Shown piece after piece: positions 45,601-54,050 of a DNA stretch of 64,000 nt. The notes beneath the pieces were generated by a model. That model saw only the letters and a list, made by a program, of their open reading frames with translations. It was not told the origin of the DNA and ran no database searches. The stretch is from assembly GCA_947649645.1 (NCBI GenBank), contig CANSSP010000015.1, forward strand, positions 1-64,000. Direction: 5' to 3'. Both the position numbers and the translations under genes were made by a program. Source of the stretch: an uncultured Roseburia sp. (GTDB taxonomy: Bacteria > Bacillota > Clostridia > Lachnospirales > Lachnospiraceae). Positions within the stretch are counted from its first letter, which is position 1. Every line of letters begins with the position of its first letter.

Positions 45601-45881
45601 TTTGCATCGTCAAAATTTTTCATCTTAACTGCAACTTCCGCCAGACGGTAAACAATCATACGGCCAATCGGCGAGCGGTCGTATGCCATCAGCAATATCT
45701 CTTTGCTCTCCTCATATCGGCCTGTCATCTCGTAGATTTCCGCCGCCTTCATCAGTGCATTGACGTTCTTTATTTTATGCCAGTTGATGGAATCTGCAAT
45801 TTCTGCCGCAGTCTTATAGTCATGTGCGGCAGTGAGGGATTTCATCTGGTCCAGCTTTAGTTTATATTCGTATTTATCCAA
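42636..45881 (-). CDS. TPR protein with a Pro/Gly/Glu repeat stalk and a C-terminal P-loop ATPase
   Basis: This 1081-residue cytoplasmic protein has three parts. Residues about 1-210 are TPR-like helical repeats. Residues about 551-662 are tandem units of the form PGYEGMPGQEML/PGYENMPVEENI. Residues about 850-1075 form an AAA-like domain with Walker A VLGDQGSGKTMLARN near 875 and a Walker B-like VAGGCLIIEKAGEL near 915. TTG 45881 has GAGG eight bases upstream; GTG 45890 is too close to it. I do not recognise the family as a whole. It lies directly before glgB in the same transcript. Confidence 0.8.
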   Translation of the reverse strand: MDKYEYKLKLDQMKSLTAAHDYKTAAEIADSINWHKIKNVNALMKAAEIYEMTGRYEESKEILLMAYDRSPIGRMIVYRLAEVAVKMKNFDDAKEYYQEFVEVAPHDNLKYVLRYEISKAEGADNAALIAILEELKEQEYSEEWAYELACLYHKAGMNEKCIEACDELILWFGDGPYVERALELKMVYQPLTKQQEEKYRQLRQGSDGFVEVRPEDDLDSGEIVSEPVQIPKVRIPAERFNTQNLQEELQKSMRQIMAATEKEDVDSGMDTIKKLVEDIPYLQLPKEEPEKELAAESAHIPTDQEIDYTLKHHFKEYLAEDIDGQMSMFVPEDIEDEPQPGGQMSIEGALRGWEKTKRAAEAALWEADRRKLESAKARALQEAGDIMERLVDAIPKLDSGLTPQQLLVEEYLGGKEIEDDRAAEMVASMNQILQREIDRLSTENAQIDERIAAAAGNIGGVMEPDESVSDERESAGYDGPPEMGTSLGYGGMPGAQEEPDYGAVPGYEQEPETGYESFSGARGTSDYGSMAGPGAGVNFGSVPGRGVVPGYGSMLVEENVPDYEGMPGQEVMPGYENMPVEENISGYERMSGQEVMPGYEDMPVEENVPGYEGMPGQEMLPGYEGMPGQEMLPGYENMPVEENISGYEGMPGQEMLPGYEHMPGYGGTLKQGVIPEYGTTPGAEAMPDYGNISGQEPVYREENVPGYREMSYWEEGAGHQWIPEDTLPEIAVPEDLRVPGGEGFAAGEPEQSFLQRTGRFSTMQPEELEETFLKETAQAMREDVNKGLTGGDLSGRAGSGGMRGRRNVHETLPEIAEPVEEDAYPAITKLSKEQREIFTYFVQIRGMEQQLCQALTGASRHLMREENAGTGNLIVLGDQGSGKTMLARNVIKALQLETGKLNGRSGKLEASALNGKDLVSVLKQVAGGCLIIEKAGELKRETAIRLSQLLRSDESGLFVIMEDTHQGIRAALSRDAGFAAGFTEKVNIPIFTSDELVSFAKSYANELGYTIDEMGVLALYNSISSIQKLDRATTLAEVKEIVDEAIVRVERGVFKKAFSIITSRRYDDEDYVVLHEKDFVF
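43895..44227. repeat. coding tandem repeats, 36-39 bp units
   Basis: About nine alternating units encode PGYEGMPGQE(M/V)(L/M) and PGYE(N/D)MPVEEN(I/V). Several neighbouring units are identical at the DNA level, suggesting recent slippage or recombination and likely length variation among strains. This is coding repeat, not CRISPR. Confidence 0.85.
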
Positions 45882-45927
45882 TTGTGTCACCTCAAAATAT
45901 GCAAATCATCGCTTTTCTTTCGTTTTT

Positions 45928-45956
45928 AGTTTATCATACGCGATAATAGATGTCAA
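45928..45956 (-). promoter_or_regulatory. promoter of the TPR-ATPase/glgB unit
   Basis: Perfect TTGACA (45956-45951), 17-base spacer, TAAACT (45933-45928) with a TGA extension on the minus strand. Confidence 0.75.
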
Positions 45957-45967
45957 AATTTATCGCA

Positions 45968-46026
45968 GAAAAAGTATCCCGGCAACGCCTATACCCATCT
46001 GTTCCATGCAGCGTCGCCGGGATACT
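45968..46026 (-). terminator. terminator of the AI-2E-type transporter gene
   Basis: AGTATCCCGGCAACGC (45973-45988) pairs with 46011-46026 with one mismatch, giving a stem of about 15 bp. On the minus strand it is followed by a run of T residues. Confidence 0.85.
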
Positions 46027-46031
46027 GTCTA

Positions 46032-47351
46032 TCATTTCTTCTTTTTTATTCTGACCGCTTTTCTCTGCGGTTTTTCTTCTTTCTTCTCACCAGTATGCTC
46101 ATAGAGCAGCTCATTTGTCTGCCTGTCCACACCGGTCAGATAAATATAGCTGTCCGTATCCTCTGCCAGCCCGCGTTTTCGAAGAAAATACCCCACAAGA
46201 TTCTGTATAATATAATAGATAACTGCCATGATCGGAACCCCCAGAAGCATACCTGGAAAGCCCCAGAGACCTCCGAACACCAATATCGCAAATACAACCC
46301 AGAAGGAAGAAAGTCCTGTTGAATTTCCCAATATTTTAGGCCCGATAATATTCCCGTCCACCTGCTGCAAAACGACGATAAAGATCAGAAAATAAATTCC
46401 CTGTATCGGATTCTGCAGGACGATAATCAGAAAAGACGGTACCGCGCCCACAAACGGCCCGAAAAACGGTATTACATTGGTGACACCGATGATAACAGAG
46501 ATAAGGATCGTGTCCGGCATCCCCATAATTGCCAGTATAACATACGCCAGGGCACCAATAATCGCAGAATCAAGCAGTTTTCCGGAAATAAAACCACCAA
46601 ATATTTCATTACTCTTACGAACTGTGTTTATGATCACATTCGCACGGACCGGTCTGAATATTGCATAAATTATTTTTTTTGCCTGCCCTGCAAAAATTTC
46701 CTGACTTGCCATCACATAAACGGAAATAATGATCCCGACAAGAATATTCATGACAAATTTCACACCATAAATCACGCCGCTCGTAATAGACGCAAGATAA
46801 GCCTGTGCCTGCGTGATCACGCCTTCCTCCCAGAACTGCTGCATGATCACACTGATTTTTTCAATCGCCTGCCTTGCAACCTCTGCAATTTCGGTATCAC
46901 CCTTGGAAAAATCCTCAATCCACTCAACCAGATTATTGATTTCCTCGGGAAGCTTTGTGATCACCCCCTGGATACTCGTTCTGACAGAGGGCAGAATCAA
47001 CGCAATCAGCAGCACAAAAATACCGATCAGAAAAATAAGTGAACCGAAAATCGCAATACTGCGGGCTGCCTTCCAGGCCTTATGTCTGTCCTTCATTCGT
47101 GGCTCCAGATAACAAAGCAGATATTTTTCCTGAAACTTCATGACCGGATTTAAAAGGTATGCCAGCACCAGTCCGATAATCACCGGCTGCAGAATATTCA
47201 CAATCTGTTTCCAATAATCGGCAAGTCCATGATACCGGTATATCATAAAGAAAAACAGAATACAGCAGCAAAAAGTGACAAACACCGTCATTGCAATCGT
47301 AATATAATGTTTTAATTCCCGTTCTTCCTGCTCGCTTCTCTTCTCGTCCAA
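46032..47351 (-). CDS. AI-2E family transporter
   Basis: This 439-residue membrane protein has about eight helices and the AI-2E (DUF20/YtvI-like) layout. The N-terminal helices include PVIIGLVLAYLLNPVMKF, a middle soluble part contains PEEINNLVEWIEDFSKG, and the C-terminal conserved segment reads IGVTNVIPFFGPFVGAVPSF. The family exports small molecules or ions; the substrate is unknown here. The C-terminus is basic and cytoplasmic. TTG 47351 follows GGGGGAA. It is a single-gene unit with its own promoter and terminator. Confidence 0.92.
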   Translation of the reverse strand: MDEKRSEQEERELKHYITIAMTVFVTFCCCILFFFMIYRYHGLADYWKQIVNILQPVIIGLVLAYLLNPVMKFQEKYLLCYLEPRMKDRHKAWKAARSIAIFGSLIFLIGIFVLLIALILPSVRTSIQGVITKLPEEINNLVEWIEDFSKGDTEIAEVARQAIEKISVIMQQFWEEGVITQAQAYLASITSGVIYGVKFVMNILVGIIISVYVMASQEIFAGQAKKIIYAIFRPVRANVIINTVRKSNEIFGGFISGKLLDSAIIGALAYVILAIMGMPDTILISVIIGVTNVIPFFGPFVGAVPSFLIIVLQNPIQGIYFLIFIVVLQQVDGNIIGPKILGNSTGLSSFWVVFAILVFGGLWGFPGMLLGVPIMAVIYYIIQNLVGYFLRKRGLAEDTDSYIYLTGVDRQTNELLYEHTGEKKEEKPQRKAVRIKKKK

Positions 47352-47386
47352 CGCAATTCCCCCTTTTGCATATGCCCTTTCTCCTC

Positions 47387-47414
47387 ATTATAAACCATCC
47401 ACTTTTTTTTGCAA
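47387..47414 (-). promoter_or_regulatory. promoter of the AI-2E-type transporter gene
   Basis: TTGCAA (47414-47409), 16-base spacer, TATAAT (47392-47387) on the minus strand, about 30 bases before the transcript leader ends. Confidence 0.75.
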
Positions 47415-47447
47415 TCGCAACTTCCTTAAATAATTCGAAAATATTCC

Positions 47448-47480
47448 GAAAAAAACCCATGTCCTTTTTCGGACACAGGT
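47448..47480 (-). terminator. terminator of the hydratase gene
   Basis: ACCTGTGTCC pairs with GGACATGGGT on the minus strand (47480-47455), ten base pairs including two wobbles around GAAAAA, followed by seven T residues. Confidence 0.85.
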
Positions 47481-47520
47481 TTTTTCTCTGCTTTTCATAT
47501 TTATTTTCTGTTAATCTTAT

Positions 47521-49824
47521 TTAACCACGATAGTAATTGATCAGACACCCTTTCAGTATAATCTCTCTCTCATCATCCGTCATGGAACCCAGATGCAATG
47601 TAAACGCCCGAAGTCCGTCTTCTTTTACCACATACGCAGCAATGTCGCTCTTTTTCTCTTTCACTGCCTGGCGGATATCCGGAATAAAGAGATAATCCAG
47701 ATTCGCAAACGGCAGTTCTCCGTCATCTGCAAGAAACGGCAGCATACCCCAGTTGATCAGATTGGAACGATAACGTTTTGTCGCATACTCATTCGCAATA
47801 TTGGCCCAGCCGCCCAGCACCTTCTGGCAGGACGCCGCCTGTTCGCGGGCGGAACCATCTCCCGGCTTCACTGCAAATATCGTACTTCCAAACCCGAGCA
47901 CATCTTTTGCGTGGTTTTTGCAAAAATCTTTGTCGGGAAACGCTTCATTTATCGTTTTCATGACAGTTTTTAATTCCTCAACGGCATCGCCAGGACAGCT
48001 CCCTTCCTCCAGCGCCTTCTGCGCCTTCTGAATCTCTTTTGCACGCCCCACGTAAAGCGGATCTTTTCTGGAAAGTGCAAACTCCGCCAGCCCAAGCGGG
48101 TTGGAACGGAACGATGAAGTCTCACCGGACGGAATCAGCTCGTCAGTCGTCGTCACCGGGTCATGAATCTCCGAAACAACCTTTAAAACCATATTCTCCG
48201 GCAGCGCGCTCATCGACGGCCAATCCTTGATATTCGGCCCAAACTGAATCTCTACCGACGGATCCGCTTTGCCCTTGCTGTCAAAGACGCGGTTGTCATA
48301 AATCGTCTTGTCAAAGAAATACTTATGCTTTGTATAATCCACATCCAGATCGGTTGCCGCTGTCAGATATCCTTTATTGGCCGCTGTCGCTGCGATGGAA
48401 CGTGCATCCATCAGCGCAACCGACGCAATCTGCCCTTTCTGGACCTTCGAACCCTCTCTGTTCGGAAAGTTCCTCGTAGAATGGCGGATGGAAAATGCAT
48501 TGTTGGCCGGTGTATCCCCCGCACCAAAACACGGTCCGCAGAACGCCGTCTTAAGGACGGCTCCGGTCCGCATCAGATCGGCCGCCGCGCCGTTTCTGAC
48601 CAGCTCCATATAAATCGGCGTGCTTGCCGGATAAACACTTAAGGTAAATTCATCCGGTCCGATACTCGCACCGCGCAGAATATCCGCCGCGTCGCAGATA
48701 TTCTCAAAGCCGCCGCCTGCACAGCCCGCGATAATCCCCTGATCCACATAAAGTCTGCCGTTTCGTACCTTACTCTTTAAGTCGGGCTTTACCGCCCCGT
48801 CAAAACTGACCTCGGCACGTTTCTCGCAGTCGTCCAGGATCTCCAGAAGATTCGCGTTCAGCTCTTCAATCGTGTAAGTATTGCTCGGATGGAACGGCAT
48901 GGCGATCATCGGCCTGATCTCGCCCAGATCAATCTCTATCATTCCGTCGTAATACGCTGTCTGCCCCGGATTCAGCTCCTTATAATCTCCGCTTCTCCCG
49001 TGAATCTCATAAAACTCTTTTACCTTCTCATCTGTCCGCCAGATAGAAGTAAGGCAGGTCGTCTCCGTCGTCATCACGTCCACGCCAATGCGGAAGTCAA
49101 CGCTCAGCTTTGAAACTCCCGGTCCGACAAATTCCATCACCTTATTCTTGACATAACCGCGGTCAAATACCGCCCCGATAATCGCGAGCGCAACATCCTG
49201 CGGGCCGACTCCTTTCTGCGGCGTTCCGGTCAGATATACACCGATTACACCCGGCATATCGATATCATACGTCTTGTTCAGAAGCTGTTTTACCAGCTCC
49301 GGTCCGCCCTCGCCGACCGCCATCGTGCCCAGAGCCCCATACCTCGTGTGAGAATCGGACCCTAATATCATTTTTCCGCCGCCGGAAAGCATTTCCCTTG
49401 CGAACTGATGAATGACGGCCTGATGCGGCGGTACATAGACGCCGCCGTACTTTTTCGCGCAGGTAAGGCCAAACATGTGATCATCCTCATTGATGGTCCC
49501 CCCGACCGCACAGAGACTGTTGTGGCAGTTTGTGAGAACATACGGAATCGGAAACTTTTCAAGTCCCGACGCCCGCGCCGTCTGGATAATTCCCACAAAC
49601 GTGATATCATGAGATGTCAGTTTATCAAATTTAATCTGCAGATGCTCCATATTTCCGGAGACGTTGTGCTCCTTTAAAATCCCATAGGCAATCGTGTTTT
49701 TTGCCGCTTCTTCCCGGTCCGCCCCGGCGCCGGTCATACTCTCCACCGCCGCCGGCGCCAAAGCATTGTCTTCTATCAGCTTTGTCCCGTTTACCAGATA
49801 AACTCCGTTTTCGTATAATTTCAT
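47521..49824 (-). CDS. aconitase-family hydratase, YbhJ-like
   Basis: This 767-residue protein belongs to the aconitase superfamily of Fe-S hydratases. The substrate-site segment [22 protein letters not shown] lies near residue 155. Candidate 4Fe-4S ligands lie in [13 protein letters not shown] and in [15 protein letters not shown] near 390-460. A C-terminal swivel domain with FGSTIF follows. It is closer to the YbhJ/hydratase group than to citric-cycle AcnA, so the substrate is not known. AGGAGGG precedes ATG 49824. It is a single-gene unit. Confidence 0.88.
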   Translation of the reverse strand: MKLYENGVYLVNGTKLIEDNALAPAAVESMTGAGADREEAAKNTIAYGILKEHNVSGNMEHLQIKFDKLTSHDITFVGIIQTARASGLEKFPIPYVLTNCHNSLCAVGGTINEDDHMFGLTCAKKYGGVYVPPHQAVIHQFAREMLSGGGKMILGSDSHTRYGALGTMAVGEGGPELVKQLLNKTYDIDMPGVIGVYLTGTPQKGVGPQDVALAIIGAVFDRGYVKNKVMEFVGPGVSKLSVDFRIGVDVMTTETTCLTSIWRTDEKVKEFYEIHGRSGDYKELNPGQTAYYDGMIEIDLGEIRPMIAMPFHPSNTYTIEELNANLLEILDDCEKRAEVSFDGAVKPDLKSKVRNGRLYVDQGIIAGCAGGGFENICDAADILRGASIGPDEFTLSVYPASTPIYMELVRNGAAADLMRTGAVLKTAFCGPCFGAGDTPANNAFSIRHSTRNFPNREGSKVQKGQIASVALMDARSIAATAANKGYLTAATDLDVDYTKHKYFFDKTIYDNRVFDSKGKADPSVEIQFGPNIKDWPSMSALPENMVLKVVSEIHDPVTTTDELIPSGETSSFRSNPLGLAEFALSRKDPLYVGRAKEIQKAQKALEEGSCPGDAVEELKTVMKTINEAFPDKDFCKNHAKDVLGFGSTIFAVKPGDGSAREQAASCQKVLGGWANIANEYATKRYRSNLINWGMLPFLADDGELPFANLDYLFIPDIRQAVKEKKSDIAAYVVKEDGLRAFTLHLGSMTDDEREIILKGCLINYYRG

Positions 49825-49938
49825 GCTTCCCTCCTATGCCAGAGCTGCAGAAGACACCGCCGCTCTGCTGCGTCTCCTGTGTTTATATCCACACCGCAGA
49901 CCGGACACATTTCCCCATCCGCGTTTCACATGCACCAA

Positions 49939-49967
49939 ATTATATCGTCACATGCGCCAAAAGTCAA
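49939..49967 (-). promoter_or_regulatory. promoter of the hydratase gene
   Basis: TTGACT (49967-49962), 17-base spacer, TATAAT (49944-49939) on the minus strand. The leader is about 105 bases and contains no structure I recognise. Confidence 0.8.
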
Positions 49968-50032
49968 CAACTCTGCCGTGGAGGCGAAAACAAATCGCAG
50001 CCGCTCTGTTTCTGGCTTCTTTCCCCCTGTAA

Positions 50033-52231
50033 TCAGATTTCCATCTTCTGCAGCATTCTGTATCCGCCTTTCCTGTCGTAAGATATCACACTTTTCGGAC
50101 TGGCAAGATAAAACAGATCGCCGATATAAATTCCCCGGTATTCTGAAAGATCCGTGCCTTCCGCCAGCGACTCGGTCATCTGTTCGCGGAATACGCCGGT
50201 TTCCCAGGAAAATACCAGATAACTGTAGCTTTCTTTTCTCTGATAAGATTCCCCTGCAAACCCGATCATGTTTTCTCCCGCATCCGCCAGAACGCACTTG
50301 TAATCATAGAGCGCCGGACTGTAATCCAGATTTTTAATGACGCTGGTCCCCGCCGTCTTTAAATTTGCCGGATCAGAAATATCAAACATTGTAAGCTTAA
50401 TTCCTTTGCGGTTCCCGGTATCCGGGTCCGTCTCGTATCCAATGCCAAGAAGCTTATCCTCGCCCCAGAAATGCAGGTATTCGGAAAAACCTGTGATTTT
50501 AAGCTCCGACAGAATCCTCGGTTCTTTCTCATCCGACAAATCAACGGCAAACAGCGGATCTGTATTCCGATATGTCACAAAATATGCCATATCCCCAAGA
50601 TAACGGGCCGCATATATTTCCTCACCCGGGGCGATATCCCCGATCGATCCGGTCCGCTTTAACTCCTGATCAAACAGATAAAGAAAATTTTTATTCTCTG
50701 CACTGCTCCAGTCGGTAGTCAGAATCCGCAGTTTTCCTTTATACTCATTGACTGCGAACGTATCCGTCACGGCGCCCGCCACAGAAGCGGCGCCGACTGC
50801 GTCAATCACACCGTCGTCCAGTTCAAACTTTGCGATCTGCGTTGTGATGCTGCTGCCAGAATAATCCTGACCATAGAGGTATAATGCCCCTGTGCTCACA
50901 TAAACTTCCACATCCCGGTTGATAATCAGTGTGTTATCCACGATCTCATCGGGCTTTTTCACATTGACAGATGTGACGAGCAGCCCCTGGTTTCCCTGCT
51001 CCGGAATATATATACAGTCTGCGGCCACCGCTTTTCCGTTGACCAGCGGGATCCACCCTTGCGCATTCTCCTCCCCAATTGCCTCTGTCCTGGCAAAGCC
51101 GGGCCGCTTCATCCCTTTTTCCGTAAACAGATACACGATGTCCTTTATTTTTCTCGATGTGCTGTAAGCTCCGTCCTGTGTTATCTTTCCCCTGTATACC
51201 GGATTGGAACGGTCGCTGATATCATAAGTCAGAAACTCCGTGATCAGATTCGTATTCAGCGAATACACATCCGTCTCGCCCGGATCTTCCTGGTTTTCTT
51301 CCGTTTCAGAATCTTCCGTTTCTTTTTTCAGATACGACTCCTCCCTCTCGATGACAAGATGCAGCGCGTCTTTATCTACATACATCTCTCTGACCCGGTC
51401 TGCGGAGTTTTCTATCGAAAGAGTGATCGTGCCTGCTTTCTTCATCTCCTTCTGACGCACGTCGAGGATCACCACACCCTCCTGTTTTACGATATAGAGA
51501 TAGGAGCCGTCCGTCTTTATAATATCGCTCTCGTCCACTCCCTGGGTCTGAAGATTGGTTGCCGAATACTTCCCCCCGGTATCCTGCCCGGCGGACTCTT
51601 CCGAAACAGAGTCTTCCTTCACGGCACCTGCCCCCGCAGATTCCATCAGTGTGGCTGCGGAATCCGTTCTGTCCGCACTGTAATTGATATCTCTTATGCC
51701 GGATGTTCCCATATCCGCTCCTGTCATACCCCCTTCCGAATCAAACTTCATATCTTCGTATCTGTTCCACTGTATATCTTCGATGGCGTCATACACCTCG
51801 CCGTAGTCGGATGCCGTCACATATAAATCTCCGGCATCCTGCTTCGGCTTATGTCCTGCGGCAGGCTCCTTTCTCTCTTTTTCCACTTTCGCAACTATAT
51901 CCTGCGCATCTCCTTCAGTTGTTACCGGTCCCTGGCCGCCTCCCCGGGAAAAGTGTATTCCCGCTGCCCCAGCCAGACAAAGCGCCGCAACTGCCGCTGC
52001 AGCCGCATACCTGCCCGCATATCGTCTCAGTCCGTGCATTCTGCCCTCCCACACTTTTTCTTTTTTCTCTCTCATCACATATCCTCCCTTCTTTCTGTCT
52101 TCTTCTCCGGATACTTCTGTCATATGTACCCCGGTCAGTTTCCGTCTCACGACATCCGGCGACACCCCTTCCGGAATCGTCACATGCGCCGCAGACTGTT
52201 CTATTTTTTTCATTATCTCCTGCTCCGTCAT
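50033..52231 (-). CDS. membrane-anchored beta-propeller protein paired with an ECF sigma factor
   Basis: This 732-residue protein has a short cytoplasmic N-terminus (MTEQEIMKKIEQSAAHVTIP and a basic region to about residue 70), one membrane helix (about 72-95, AAAAAVAALCLAGAAGIHF) and a large exported part. That part has a linker (about 95-225) and a beta-propeller (about 230-732) of the PF09826 kind. The N-terminal segment resembles the cytoplasmic part of Firmicute anti-sigma factors, but there is no zinc-binding HxxxCxxC. ATG 52231 follows GGAGG and overlaps the sigma stop by four bases. I infer that it senses an external signal and controls the sigma factor. Confidence 0.85.
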   Translation of the reverse strand: MTEQEIMKKIEQSAAHVTIPEGVSPDVVRRKLTGVHMTEVSGEEDRKKGGYVMREKKEKVWEGRMHGLRRYAGRYAAAAAVAALCLAGAAGIHFSRGGGQGPVTTEGDAQDIVAKVEKERKEPAAGHKPKQDAGDLYVTASDYGEVYDAIEDIQWNRYEDMKFDSEGGMTGADMGTSGIRDINYSADRTDSAATLMESAGAGAVKEDSVSEESAGQDTGGKYSATNLQTQGVDESDIIKTDGSYLYIVKQEGVVILDVRQKEMKKAGTITLSIENSADRVREMYVDKDALHLVIEREESYLKKETEDSETEENQEDPGETDVYSLNTNLITEFLTYDISDRSNPVYRGKITQDGAYSTSRKIKDIVYLFTEKGMKRPGFARTEAIGEENAQGWIPLVNGKAVAADCIYIPEQGNQGLLVTSVNVKKPDEIVDNTLIINRDVEVYVSTGALYLYGQDYSGSSITTQIAKFELDDGVIDAVGAASVAGAVTDTFAVNEYKGKLRILTTDWSSAENKNFLYLFDQELKRTGSIGDIAPGEEIYAARYLGDMAYFVTYRNTDPLFAVDLSDEKEPRILSELKITGFSEYLHFWGEDKLLGIGYETDPDTGNRKGIKLTMFDISDPANLKTAGTSVIKNLDYSPALYDYKCVLADAGENMIGFAGESYQRKESYSYLVFSWETGVFREQMTESLAEGTDLSEYRGIYIGDLFYLASPKSVISYDRKGGYRMLQKMEI

Positions 52232-52743
52232 ACGCACACCTCCATCTTCCCCGCCATCTTTTTCAATCCCCGGCTTTCCCTGGAACGCACAGTATTTTCA
52301 TTCATACCCAGAATCTCTGCTATTTCCCTGCTTTTATAACCGCAGAACAGATGCATGCCGATAATCAGTCTCTCTTCCTCCGAAAGTTCAAAAAATAACC
52401 TGCGCACGATTATGGCCTCCTCCGGCCCCTGGCTGCTGCATGACTCCAGCACCGCTTCATCGAGCTCTCCCGGCCTTCTGGCATATTCGCGCAGTTTATC
52501 CCGGCACTTATTCGATAAAATCTTAAAAAGCCAGCTCCGGAAGGCCTCCTCCGACCGAAGAGTGCCAATGGACGAAAATGCCTCCGTCACCGCCTCGCTC
52601 ACCATATCCTCCGCATCTGCCGTGTTGCGGAGCGTGTAAAGAGCAAACCGGTACATATTCTCATAACTTTCTTCATAGAGTTTCGCGAAGGCCTCCGCAT
52701 CCCCCTGTTTCGCCCTCCTTACGAGCTGCAAATTTTGTTCCAT
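52228..52743 (-). CDS. ECF-type RNA polymerase sigma factor
   Basis: This 171-residue protein has sigma region 2 (about residues 20-85, with LYEESYENMYRFALYTL and the -10 recognition part AFRSWLFKILSNKCRDKLR) and region 4 (about 115-165, LIIGMHLFCGYKSREIAEIL and ENTVRSRESRGLKKM), with no region 3. It should direct RNA polymerase to envelope or stress genes. ATG 52743 follows AAAGAGGAG. An ECF-like promoter precedes it, suggesting self-regulation, and the overlapping propeller gene is the likely regulator. Confidence 0.94.
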   Translation of the reverse strand: MEQNLQLVRRAKQGDAEAFAKLYEESYENMYRFALYTLRNTADAEDMVSEAVTEAFSSIGTLRSEEAFRSWLFKILSNKCRDKLREYARRPGELDEAVLESCSSQGPEEAIIVRRLFFELSEEERLIIGMHLFCGYKSREIAEILGMNENTVRSRESRGLKKMAGKMEVCV

Positions 52744-52802
52744 AACACTCCTCTTTTCTGCGGCACAAATCATTTATCTGCTGTTAAAAGCTTTCATAAG
52801 AA

Positions 52803-52831
52803 CAGACGGATAAACATGCCGTTTCGTTGCA
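52803..52831 (-). promoter_or_regulatory. candidate ECF sigma promoter of the sigma/propeller operon
   Basis: The minus strand reads TGCAAC (52831-52826), a 17-base spacer and CGTCTG (52808-52803). The AAC of the -35 box and CGTC of the -10 box fit the general ECF promoter pattern. The start codon is about 55 bases further on. The box assignment is by eye. Confidence 0.5.
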
Positions 52832-52870
52832 CATAAAAAAATTTCTTTAAACCTTATTATTAAATTTAAC

Positions 52871-52899
52871 TTGCACATCATCCCGGTAAGTAGGATAAT
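52871..52899 (+). promoter_or_regulatory. promoter of the CPBP protease gene
   Basis: TTGCAC (52871-52876), 17-base spacer, GATAAT (52894-52899). It is back to back with the ECF-type promoter. Confidence 0.6.
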
Positions 52900-52937
52900 A
52901 ACTTTGTGAATAATTTTGACAAAGGGGATTGAATTTT

Positions 52938-53927
52938 ATGGAAATGGAACAGGTAAAACAGATAAAACATCATTTTTCCAGACTCGGGCTGATGTACTTT
53001 TTCGGAACGCTGGTTATAATAGGCGTGCAGACGGCGGCGATTTTTATCATGCAGGCCGCGGCGCCTGAACTTCTCGCAGACAACGACCTGTATCTGATCG
53101 CTACCATGCTGCCGATGTATCTCATTGCGATGCCGGTGGCGGGGCTGCTGATCAGAACCGTGCCTGCAGAGCCGGTTCAGAAGCGCAGTATGCCCTTCGG
53201 CCGGTGGCTCGTCGCATTTATGATGTGTTATTCTATCATGTATTTAAGCAATATTATCGGAAATATGCTCACAACATTGATCGGCGCAGTCAAAGGCGCA
53301 CCCGTCAATAACGCAATTCTCCAGATTGCCAGCGGCATCAGCCCCTGGGTCAGCATTTTGATCATGGTTATATGCGCCCCCATCGCAGAAGAATTTATTT
53401 TCCGTAAATTATTAATCGACCGGTGCGTGCGCTATGGCGAAGGCTGCAGTGTCATCCTCTCCGGCGTTATGTTCGGACTTTTTCACGGCAACCTGAACCA
53501 GTTTGCCTACGCGTTTACACTCGGCGCATTTTTTGGGTATATTTATGTAAAAACGGGAAAGATCATCTACACGATTGCCATGCACATGGTGATTAATTTC
53601 CTTGGATCCGTCGCAAGCCTCGCCCTGCTTCAGTTTTCCGGTTATGAACAGATGATGTCCCTCGCGGACGATCCGGGCGCACTGACTGCCTATGTCGCAG
53701 ATCATCTTCCTCAGCTGATGGTTTTTATATTATATTTCGTGTTTATCCTTGGCCTTACGATCGCAGGTATCGTCCTTCTGATTGTAAATGCAAAAAAATT
53801 TACGACCTATCCGGGTGAGATTATCCTCCCAAAAGGACACCGCTTCTCCATCCTGTTTTTAAACGTAGGAATGATACTCTTCTCGGCATTCTGGATCATA
53901 CAGATTATCATCCAGCTCTTTCAGTAG
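52938..53927 (+). CDS. CPBP family intramembrane metalloprotease
   Basis: This 329-residue protein has about eight membrane helices and the full CPBP (Abi/CAAX-like) active site: EEFIFRKLLIDR (motif 1, EExxxR), FGLFHGN (motif 2, FxxxH) and HMVIN (motif 3, HxxxN/D). In bacteria this family handles bacteriocin maturation, immunity or membrane-protein turnover; no bacteriocin gene is adjacent. ATG 52938 has GGGG ten bases upstream; TTG 52929 is too close to it. It is divergent from the ECF sigma gene, so it could be linked to envelope stress (inference). Confidence 0.93.
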   Translation: MEMEQVKQIKHHFSRLGLMYFFGTLVIIGVQTAAIFIMQAAAPELLADNDLYLIATMLPMYLIAMPVAGLLIRTVPAEPVQKRSMPFGRWLVAFMMCYSIMYLSNIIGNMLTTLIGAVKGAPVNNAILQIASGISPWVSILIMVICAPIAEEFIFRKLLIDRCVRYGEGCSVILSGVMFGLFHGNLNQFAYAFTLGAFFGYIYVKTGKIIYTIAMHMVINFLGSVASLALLQFSGYEQMMSLADDPGALTAYVADHLPQLMVFILYFVFILGLTIAGIVLLIVNAKKFTTYPGEIILPKGHRFSILFLNVGMILFSAFWIIQIIIQLFQ

Positions 53928-54000
53928 ACAGACCAGAAAACCCATTCTTCATACCTTTCGCATAAGGAATTGACAGGCATGTAGGCATCTGTGTATCAGA

Positions 54001-54035
54001 AAACGGCATTGTTTTAACAACAATGCCGTTTTTTT
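54001..54035. terminator. bidirectional terminator between CPBP and EamA genes
   Basis: AAACGGCATTGTT (54001-54013) pairs with AACAATGCCGTTT (54019-54031), a 13-bp stem followed by T residues on the plus strand and four on the minus strand. Confidence 0.9.
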
Positions 54036-54050
54036 GCCGGATTTTCCCAT

